Shown piece by piece: positions 1 to 5,031 of a stretch of 13,906 nt of DNA. A program made the translations under genes and the position numbers. Within the stretch, counting starts at the first letter, position 1; each line of letters starts with the position of its first letter. The stretch is from Prevotellaceae bacterium (GTDB lineage Bacteria; Bacteroidota; Bacteroidia; Bacteroidales; UBA932). The stretch covers positions 1 through 13,906 of the forward strand of contig JAIRLC010000061.1 in NCBI GenBank assembly GCA_031259645.1, read 5' to 3'. The notes under the pieces were generated by a model, which saw nothing but the letters and a program-made list of their open reading frames with translations, made no database searches and was not told the DNA's origin.

Positions 1-39
1 CATGGTGAAAAATAAAGTTCATGATAAGTTAAACGAAAG

Positions 40-67
40 AGCCGGGCTGCTGTGTCCGGCTTTTTTT
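40..67 (+). terminator. Rho-independent terminator of an upstream gene
   Basis: A 6-bp stem (AGCCGG at 40-45 pairing with CCGGCT at 56-61) closes a 10-nt loop and runs into a T tract at 61-67. This is a classical intrinsic terminator for a plus-strand gene ending before the window. The T tract stops only two bases before the tilS ATG at 70, so the hairpin also occupies the tilS leader. Confidence 0.75.
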
Positions 68-69
68 AA

Positions 70-1419
70 ATGATGTACACGCATTTTCTAAAATATTCAC
101 AAGAAAAAAAACTTTTTTCGCCCGGAGAAAAAATACTGCTTGCCGTAAGCGGAGGCCTTGACTCCATGGTGATGTCGCACTTGTTTCTTCGTAGCGGAAT
201 ACAAACGGGCGTCGCACATTGTAATTTTCACCTGCGCGGGAAAGAAAGTGACGACGACGAAACGTTTGTAAAACAATGGGCCGACACACATGGTCTGCCA
301 TTTTTTGGCAGAGGCTTTGATACGAAGCAATATGCCGTCGCGCAAGGTGTGTCCACACAAATGGCTGCACGCACCCTGCGTTACAATTGGTTTAACGAAC
401 TCATGGAAACACAAGGCTACGATAAAATGGCAGTAGCACATCATGCCGACGACAATGTGGAAACCGTATTGCTAAACCTCGTTCGCGGTACGGGGTTAAA
501 AGGTATTTGCGGCATTGCTCCGGCCAACAACCGCCTCATCCGTCCGTTGCTGTTTGCTACACGTGAACAAATAAGCCGTTATGCCGCCGAGAATGGTATC
601 GCTTACCGCGAAGACCGTTCGAATGTGTCCGACGATTATGCCCGCAACTATATCCGGCATCATGTGACGCCCGCTCTTAAAACGTTAAACCCGTCATTGG
701 CCGGCACGTTCCGGCACAACAGCGAGTACCTCACACAGGCCTATTGTTTATTGGAAAGTGCGGTAAAAAAAAATAAAGCGGCATGGTGTGTTCATCATCA
801 TAATGAATGGCACATCGACATCAAGGCCTTACAACAAACCGCCGCGACTGATTTTTGGTTGTTTGAATTTTTACAGGATTTCGGCTTCAACAGCGCCCAA
901 ATAGCCGATATAATAAGGGCTTTAAAAGAACAACCGGGTAAACATTTTTTCAGCGCCACATACGAACTGGTAAAGGATCGCGACAGCTTGATTATTTGTT
1001 TGAAAAGCGAAACGGGAAATGGAACAAAACAAATTTTTGAAATCCAGCAAACCGATACGCACCTCACCCATCCTGTTGACCTGACGTTGGAACAACGGCC
1101 ATATCACCACACTTCACCTTTTCCGCAAGATAAACACATAGCTTGTCTCGACGCCGGTAAGCTTCGTTTTCCGCTTACGATACGCCTGTGGCAAGAAGGC
1201 GACGTCTTTATTCCTTTAGGCATGAATGGGAAAAAGAAGTTGAGTGATTTTTTCATTGATCATAAAATCCCAATACCCCACAAACGGAAACAATGGGTGA
1301 TACTGTCGGGCGATGATATCGTATGGCTTGTGGGACAACGTCTCGATGAGCGATATAAAGTTACCCCACAAACTAAAAACATCGTACAAATAACATGGAA
1401 CGCAAACCCGGCTGGCTAA
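70..1419 (+). CDS. tilS: tRNA(Ile)-lysidine synthase TilS
   Basis: TilS is a cytoplasmic ATP-dependent enzyme that attaches lysine to C34 of tRNA-Ile(CAU), changing both its decoding and its charging from Met to Ile. The N-terminal PP-loop ATPase domain shows SGGLDS at residues 27-32. The family's second motif, HHADDNVET, lies near residues 124-132. The C-terminal TilS_C region is recognisable at about residues 370-440 (W.EGD.F.P.G, then K.LSDFF.D.K.P). At 449 aa it has the normal length for a Bacteroidetes TilS. ATG codons at 70 and 73 are both possible starts; no clear Shine-Dalgarno sequence is present, which is common in this phylum. Its end overlaps the lipA start by 25 bases, so the two are probably cotranscribed. 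No promoter of its own is evident, because a terminator fills the immediate leader. Confidence 0.95.
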   Translation: MMYTHFLKYSQEKKLFSPGEKILLAVSGGLDSMVMSHLFLRSGIQTGVAHCNFHLRGKESDDDETFVKQWADTHGLPFFGRGFDTKQYAVAQGVSTQMAARTLRYNWFNELMETQGYDKMAVAHHADDNVETVLLNLVRGTGLKGICGIAPANNRLIRPLLFATREQISRYAAENGIAYREDRSNVSDDYARNYIRHHVTPALKTLNPSLAGTFRHNSEYLTQAYCLLESAVKKNKAAWCVHHHNEWHIDIKALQQTAATDFWLFEFLQDFGFNSAQIADIIRALKEQPGKHFFSATYELVKDRDSLIICLKSETGNGTKQIFEIQQTDTHLTHPVDLTLEQRPYHHTSPFPQDKHIACLDAGKLRFPLTIRLWQEGDVFIPLGMNGKKKLSDFFIDHKIPIPHKRKQWVILSGDDIVWLVGQRLDERYKVTPQTKNIVQITWNANPAG

Positions 1420-2252
1420 AAATAAAACTCGCGAACACGCCGCAATACCCGCGGGTGCGGCAGCTTGTGGAAGCGCACAAACTGCACACGATATGCAGTA
1501 GCGGGAAATGTCCGAATATCGGACAGTGCTGGAGTATGGGTACTGCCACGTTCATGATTTTAGGCGACATTTGTACGCGTTCCTGCAAATTTTGCGCTAC
1601 GGCAACGGGGAAGCCGCTTCCGGTGGATGAAACAGAAGCGCAAAAAGTAGCGGAGAGTGTAAAACTAATGCAATTGAAGCACTGCGTCATCACTTCGGTA
1701 GATCGCGACGACTTGACAGACAAGGGCGCCGCGCATTGGGCAGCCACAATAAAAGCCGTCAGGAGCGCCAATCCGCAAACGACCATTGAAGTGCTAATTC
1801 CCGATTTTGACGCCATAACCAGCCTGATTGACATTGTTATTGCCGCAAAACCCGACATCATAGGTCATAACATGGAAACGGTGGAGCGCCTCACGCCATT
1901 GATCCGCTCACGGGCGGGCTACCGCAAGAGTTTACAGGTACTTCAATATGCGGTGCAATGCGGCATTGTCACAAAATCGGGCCTTATGGTAGGATTAGGA
2001 GAAACCCCCGAAGAAGTAAGAGAAACCATGCGGGAAGTACAAAAGGTTGGGGTACGTTTATTCACTGTGGGGCAATACCTGCAACCCACAGCCCGGCATA
2101 TTCCTGTGGCGGCATATATCACACCCGGACAGTTTGAACAGTACAAAAAGACAGGCTACGAAACAGGATTTGACCATATTGAAAGCGGCCCGTTGGTGCG
2201 CTCGTCTTACATGGCCGAAAAAAGTTTTTTACACTCAAAAATCAAATTATGA
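1395..2252 (+). CDS. lipA: Lipoyl synthase LipA (radical SAM)
   Basis: LipA inserts two sulfur atoms into octanoyl groups bound to the lipoyl domains of the 2-oxoacid dehydrogenase E2 and glycine cleavage H proteins, producing lipoate. The protein carries both diagnostic clusters: the auxiliary Fe-S ligands C34, C39 and C45 (C-x4-C-x5-C), and the radical SAM CxxxCxxC at C60, C64 and C67 (CTRSCKFC). The C-terminal RSSY motif (residues 269-272), whose serine ligates the auxiliary cluster, is present. The length of 285 aa is normal. It starts inside the last codons of tilS, and its TGA shares the ATGA with the lipB start, indicating translational coupling. The substrate is supplied by the product of the next gene. 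Confidence 0.97.
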   Translation: MERKPGWLKIKLANTPQYPRVRQLVEAHKLHTICSSGKCPNIGQCWSMGTATFMILGDICTRSCKFCATATGKPLPVDETEAQKVAESVKLMQLKHCVITSVDRDDLTDKGAAHWAATIKAVRSANPQTTIEVLIPDFDAITSLIDIVIAAKPDIIGHNMETVERLTPLIRSRAGYRKSLQVLQYAVQCGIVTKSGLMVGLGETPEEVRETMREVQKVGVRLFTVGQYLQPTARHIPVAAYITPGQFEQYKKTGYETGFDHIESGPLVRSSYMAEKSFLHSKIKL

Positions 2253-2899
2253 AGTTCGTGGACTGGGGCATGATTGACTACAAGGAAGCATGGGACAAAC
2301 AACGTTTCATTGCCGAAAAAATTATTGCCGCAAAAGGCCGGCCGGAACAGGACGAGCAGCAAATTATTTTCTGCGAACATCCGCACGTGTACACCTTGGG
2401 ACGCAATGGGAAAGCGCACAACCTTCTTATCAACAATGATTTTTTGGAACGCATAAACGCCCGCTATTATCAGGTGGATCGCGGCGGCGACATCACCTAT
2501 CATGGCCCCGGGCAAATTGTGTGCTATCCGCTTTTGGATTTGGAACGCTTGTATTATGGGTTGAAGCATTACATTTTCACCCTCGAAGAAATTGTCATCA
2601 AAACTTTGCGCCATTTCGATATAAAAGCCCAACGATTGGCCGGCGCCACAGGCGTATGGATAGACGCCGGCAAGCCCACTGCACGTAAGATATGCGCCAT
2701 TGGCGTACGCGCCTCACACTTCGTCACCATGCATGGCTTTGCCCTCAATGTCAATACCGGCTTGGATTACTACCTCCACATCAACCCATGCGGTTTCACC
2801 GATAAAGGCGTCACGTCCATGCAACATGAAACCGGAAAACCCGGCGACATGGCCGCCATTAAAGCACAGCTACGCCGATATTTTGAAGCAACGTGGTGA
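2249..2899 (+). CDS. lipB: Lipoyl(octanoyl) transferase LipB
   Basis: LipB moves octanoyl from acyl carrier protein to lipoyl domains, the step before LipA. The family signature RGGDITYHGPGQ is at residues 78-89, the catalytic lysine is K147 in the ARKICAIGVR segment, HGFALN is at 162-167, and the acyl-accepting cysteine is C181 in NPCG. The length of 216 aa is typical, and all key residues are present. The ATG overlaps the lipA stop as ATGA. It is probably the last gene of the tilS-lipA-lipB operon: the next gene converges on it from 60 bp away. No convincing terminator is visible in that gap. Confidence 0.96.
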   Translation: MKFVDWGMIDYKEAWDKQRFIAEKIIAAKGRPEQDEQQIIFCEHPHVYTLGRNGKAHNLLINNDFLERINARYYQVDRGGDITYHGPGQIVCYPLLDLERLYYGLKHYIFTLEEIVIKTLRHFDIKAQRLAGATGVWIDAGKPTARKICAIGVRASHFVTMHGFALNVNTGLDYYLHINPCGFTDKGVTSMQHETGKPGDMAAIKAQLRRYFEATW

Positions 2900-2959
2900 T
2901 AAATTCCACACACGCGGTATTTTTGCAGCGATTTTCCTGAATGATGGCCTCAATTATTT

Positions 2960-3811
2960 TTATTCTTGTGTGAATGACTTGGAAACAAATTCCAGCACTT
3001 CGGGCAATTCCATCCGCCAATAGGTCCAAGTATGTGCACCGTTTTTGACACGGTATTCATGCGGAATTTGTCTATCACGAAAGAGAACGTGCAGCAGGCT
3101 GTTATCTTTATACAGAAAATCATCGTCGCCGCATGAGACATACCAACGTACGCGCTTCACCTCATCCAAAAATGAGGTGGCCGCAGTGTCGGCAAAAAGG
3201 CTGTCGAGATTGTGTTTTCGTATGTGAGCGGCCAATTGTTCCGGTGTGGCTTTTGTTTCATGCCGCAACCATGCGCTGGTAGTAGCGCTCAATGGGGCTG
3301 CTGCCGCAAAAATTTCAGGATGGTGTAACGTGTAATAAATAGTTCCACCGCCACCCATCGACAAGCCCGAAATGGCGCGGTATCGCCGTTCGCTACGCAC
3401 GCGGTAGTTTTTCTCCACATGGGGAATAAGTTCTTCAAAGAAAAAACGTTCATAGTCGAAACTCCCGTCGGGTTGATTAAAATAACCGCGAACTTTGGTA
3501 TTGGCATCGGGCATCACGATAATCATTGGCGCCGCTTTTCCCTCCGAAATGGCTTTATCTGCAATATGCTGCACTTGCCCAAATTGTACCCAACCGGTGT
3601 GATCATCACCGCTCCCATGTAAGAGGTACAAAACGGGATAATGCCGGTCGCTATTGTCATAGCCCTGTGGGAGATAAACCGCATAATTCCGTTCCATTTT
3701 CAAAATGTCACTTTTGATTTTCCGCGTTTCGGATACTACGCTTTGCTGAGCGAACAAAGCCGTAGTCACACACGCAAACAAGAAGAAGATGAATAATTTT
3801 TTCAGTATCAT
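2960..3811 (-). CDS. Secreted alpha/beta-hydrolase, Esterase D/XynZ type
   Basis: This is an exported esterase of the PF00756 'putative esterase' group, which includes feruloyl and acetyl esterases. Residues 1-21 form a signal peptide (two Lys, a hydrophobic core, ending LFAQ). The nucleophile is Ser151 in GLSMG; the likely acid is one of Asp229-231 in CGDDD, and the likely base is His260 in NGAHTWTYW, the usual spacing and context for this family. An oxyanion-type LLHGSGD motif lies at 63-69. The reading frame extends 22 codons upstream to 3877, but the -7 box at 3851-3858 lies inside that extension and the signal peptide begins at the 3811 ATG, so I chose 3811 (283 aa). The substrate cannot be read from sequence. 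It converges on lipB and diverges from the toxin-like gene. Confidence 0.9.
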   Translation of the reverse strand: MILKKLFIFFLFACVTTALFAQQSVVSETRKIKSDILKMERNYAVYLPQGYDNSDRHYPVLYLLHGSGDDHTGWVQFGQVQHIADKAISEGKAAPMIIVMPDANTKVRGYFNQPDGSFDYERFFFEELIPHVEKNYRVRSERRYRAISGLSMGGGGTIYYTLHHPEIFAAAAPLSATTSAWLRHETKATPEQLAAHIRKHNLDSLFADTAATSFLDEVKRVRWYVSCGDDDFLYKDNSLLHVLFRDRQIPHEYRVKNGAHTWTYWRMELPEVLEFVSKSFTQE

Positions 3812-3850
3812 ATTGGTATCACAAATTATGACGTAACAAGATTCGTTATG

Positions 3851-3858
3851 CAAAGTTA
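3851..3858 (-). promoter_or_regulatory. -7 box for the esterase gene
   Basis: On the minus strand this reads TAACTTTG, a perfect match to the Bacteroidetes -7 consensus TAnnTTTG, about 40 bp before the chosen esterase ATG. No good -33 TTG is seen at the expected spacing, so the assignment rests on the -7 box and the position. Confidence 0.5.
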
Positions 3859-3914
3859 TTAATTTTTTTAAAATCATGATAAAAATATTTCATTTATTGA
3901 AAGATAATTAATGT

Positions 3915-3922
3915 TATCTTTG
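3915..3922 (+). promoter_or_regulatory. -7 box for the CdiA-C-like gene
   Basis: TATCTTTG matches TAnnTTTG. A TTG at 3897-3899 lies 15 bp upstream, shorter than the usual spacing of about 19. Transcription would begin near 3929, leaving about 22 nt before the ATG at 3952 but only about 5 nt before an alternative GTG at 3934. This decides the start codon. Confidence 0.5.
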
Positions 3923-3951
3923 TTGGAATAAATGTGGACTCTAAAAACTTT

Positions 3952-4458
3952 ATGGGAAAGGAACATGTGGAACTACGAAGAATAGAATACGTCCGGTTGA
4001 AGAACGATAGTAACTACACGGATGTAAAATTTGACGAAAATACTGGCGGAATGTTGGCCATCCATAAAGACCACAACTTCGATCCAACAATTGGCAAATT
4101 CGGCATACCGCGTGGAGATTATGAAAAGAACGCATCCGAAGTATTGGTTAAGTACGGAATGAGTGTTGTTTTTCATTCCGAAAAGCAGGAATATGGGGTT
4201 AAAACGCCGGACGGATTGTTGAATGGTGGATTGTTCGATATTAAAGGAATTGAAGGGAATAGCCACCGAACAATAAAAGATGTGATTTCAAAATCAAGTA
4301 AACAAGGAGCCAAGACCACAGTGCTTTATTTTCATGATAAAAACATGTTTGACATGGATTTTATTCGAGAAAGTTATAAAAAATATCTTTCCAATTCCAA
4401 GAGCAAAAAAGTAAGAACAGTGTATTGCGTCGTTGGAAAATACTTATACAGAGTATAA
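3952..4458 (+). CDS. CdiA-C/BECR-type toxin nuclease domain protein (putative)
   Basis: A 168-aa soluble protein without signal peptide or membrane segment. Residues about 20-45 have an ENTGG...HK.H.FD..IGK.GI.RGDYEKNASEVL pattern, followed by GVKTPDGLLNG, DIKGIEG, a TIKDVISKSSKQGA helix and the strand TVLYFHD. From memory of the family, this order (acidic residue on the first helix, TPD..ING, xIK strand, xxQGA helix) is that of the CdiA C-terminal tRNase/BECR group, which often forms the last domain of polymorphic toxins and phage MuF-type head proteins in Bacteroidetes. Here it stands alone. Catalysis and target are inferred, not shown. A GTG start at 3934 would add six residues but gives almost no leader. 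No immunity gene is recognisable on either side. It could be a solitary toxin, a cargo gene, or the remaining end of a larger phage protein. Confidence 0.6.
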   Translation: MGKEHVELRRIEYVRLKNDSNYTDVKFDENTGGMLAIHKDHNFDPTIGKFGIPRGDYEKNASEVLVKYGMSVVFHSEKQEYGVKTPDGLLNGGLFDIKGIEGNSHRTIKDVISKSSKQGAKTTVLYFHDKNMFDMDFIRESYKKYLSNSKSKKVRTVYCVVGKYLYRV

Positions 4459-4482
4459 AAAAGCCGGCGATAAATCGCCGGT
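4457..4482 (-). terminator. Bidirectional intrinsic terminator, stronger leftward
   Basis: CCGGCGA (4464-4470) pairs with TCGCCGG (4475-4481) around a 4-nt loop. Read on the minus strand, the stem runs directly into TTTTTT (4462-4457), a strong terminator for the tRNA-like unit to its right. Read on the plus strand it is followed only by TCATTTTG, a weaker end for the gene stopping at 4458. Confidence 0.8.
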
Positions 4483-4526
4483 CATTTTGAAGCCGATACG
4501 GCCGACTTAACGTAACCCTATCCGCG

Positions 4527-4579
4527 TGAACGACTCGGGATTTGAACCCGACTATTGCCTTCAACAAATTCGCTCGTTC
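4527..4579 (-). ncRNA. tRNA-like minigene or tRNA remnant
   Basis: On the minus strand a perfect T-arm is present: stem TCGGG, loop TTCAAAT, stem CCCGA (4551-4535). It is followed by GTCGTTC and an A discriminator. GAACGAG at 4579-4573 pairs with six of those seven acceptor bases. Only 21 nt separate the 5' acceptor strand from the T-arm, against about 42 in a normal tRNA, so the unit is 53 nt long and lacks room for a D-arm. In the short linker, TTG-TTGAAGG-CAA could form a three-pair anticodon-like loop (GAA), which is weak. A -7 box sits 14 nt upstream and a terminator downstream. It may be a deletion-damaged tRNA, an old integration scar, or a functional small RNA. Confidence 0.5.
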
Positions 4580-4592
4580 TGTAATTTCATTG

Positions 4593-4600
4593 CAAATATA
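4593..4600 (-). promoter_or_regulatory. -7 box for the tRNA-like unit
   Basis: On the minus strand this reads TATATTTG, a perfect TAnnTTTG match. The predicted start, about 7 nt downstream, would fall about 7 nt before the 5' acceptor strand of the tRNA-like element, the spacing seen for tRNA promoters. The -33 region is weak (TAGTG in place of TTG), and the surroundings are AT-rich, so chance is possible. Confidence 0.4.
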
Positions 4601-4678
4601 CAACAATTTTTGAAAATAGCACTAAAAAAATATATTTTCACAATAATTTCTTCTAACGCCGAGCTTAATTTTGAACGG

Positions 4679-4713
4679 AAAAAGTGCAGAAATTGTTTAT
4701 TTTCCTGCACTTT
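4679..4713 (-). terminator. Hairpin, probable terminator of the tRNA-Pro locus
   Basis: A perfect 9-bp inverted repeat, AAAGTGCAG (4681-4689) and CTGCACTTT (4705-4713), with a 15-nt loop. Read leftward it ends in five T's. It lies about 37 bp beyond the 3' end of the minus-strand tRNA-Pro fragment, where that tRNA's terminator would be expected, supporting the view that this side is original host sequence. Confidence 0.55.
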
Positions 4714-4749
4714 GGCAATGTTTGATTGTCTTTGACTGTCTTTTTCCCG

Positions 4750-4796
4750 TCGGGGTGATGTGACTCGAACACACGACCCCTTGCACCCCATGCAAG
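4750..4796 (-). pseudogene. 3' fragment of tRNA-Pro(GGG), likely attachment core
   Basis: Read on the minus strand this is the 3' two-thirds of a tRNA: anticodon arm CTTGC-ATGGGGT-GCAAG (loop U33, anticodon GGG, proline), variable loop GGGTC, T-arm GTGTG-TTCGAGT-CACAT, acceptor strand CACCCCG and discriminator A. The bases further right (4797 onward) do not continue into a D-arm or a matching 5' acceptor strand (CGGGGTG expected). A cleanly truncated tRNA 3' end is typical of the distal boundary left by tyrosine-recombinase integration into a tRNA gene. With this orientation the element extends rightward. Confidence 0.75.
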
Positions 4797-4905
4797 CAAC
4801 ACTTATCATGCAATTAATTTTTAATCAGTGAATTACAATTTGATAACTGTTAAAAACGACAACAATATGTCAACAATGGTATTATCCAAAATCCGATAAT
4901 TTGAG

Positions 4906-4913
4906 CAAAGATA
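4906..4913 (-). promoter_or_regulatory. Leftward -7 box of the left cassette
   Basis: On the minus strand this reads TATCTTTG (TAnnTTTG). Its counterpart in the right cassette drives the outer-membrane protein gene. Here no gene follows: transcription would run through about 100 nt of gene-free sequence into the truncated tRNA-Pro and the hairpin at 4679-4713. The -33 region is poor (TTCG at 16 bp), as in the other copy. Confidence 0.5.
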
Positions 4914-4980
4914 AGCAATTTTCAATAAACGAATTTTAATCGCAAAAAGGGAATAATCACGCAATAAATAAATTTTTAGG

Positions 4981-5009
4981 TTGTATATAACGAAATACAT
5001 GTAACTTTG
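4981..5009 (+). promoter_or_regulatory. Promoter of the tail protein-terminase unit
   Basis: TTG at 4981-4983, an 18-bp spacer and TAACTTTG at 5002-5009 give a near-ideal Bacteroidetes vegetative promoter, 22 bp before the ATG at 5032. The same TTG-N18-TAnnTTTG arrangement recurs in the right cassette. The leader lacks a Shine-Dalgarno sequence. Confidence 0.8.
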
Positions 5010-5031
5010 TATTTTATTAGATTATTCATTT

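Larger units (their letters stand above)
4905..5010 (-). repeat. Divergent-promoter cassette, left copy (inverted repeat)
   Basis: The reverse complement of this segment aligns without gaps to 12874-12979; I count 88 identical bases of 106. The longest identical block is GATTAAAATTCGTTTATT (4941-4924). The cassette contains two outward-pointing promoters: one drives the 743-aa tail gene rightward, the other points left toward the tRNA-Pro fragment. Confidence 0.85.

Noticed and set aside
2902-2974. Imperfect inverted repeat (ATTCCACACA / TGTGTGAAT) between lipB and the esterase
   Set aside because: Arms are 54 bp apart with a bulge and no T tract; not convincing as a terminator.
3812-3877. 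N-terminal extension of the esterase starting at 3877
   Set aside because: The -7 box lies within it and the signal peptide begins at the 3811 ATG.
3851-3925. Possible third copy of the divergent-promoter cassette between the esterase and the toxin-like gene
   Set aside because: It has divergent -7 boxes and shares TTTATTGAAA and TTATCTTTG with the left cassette, but the boxes are 64 bp apart instead of 96 and the rest does not align without gaps. Generic AT-rich Bacteroidetes promoters explain it.
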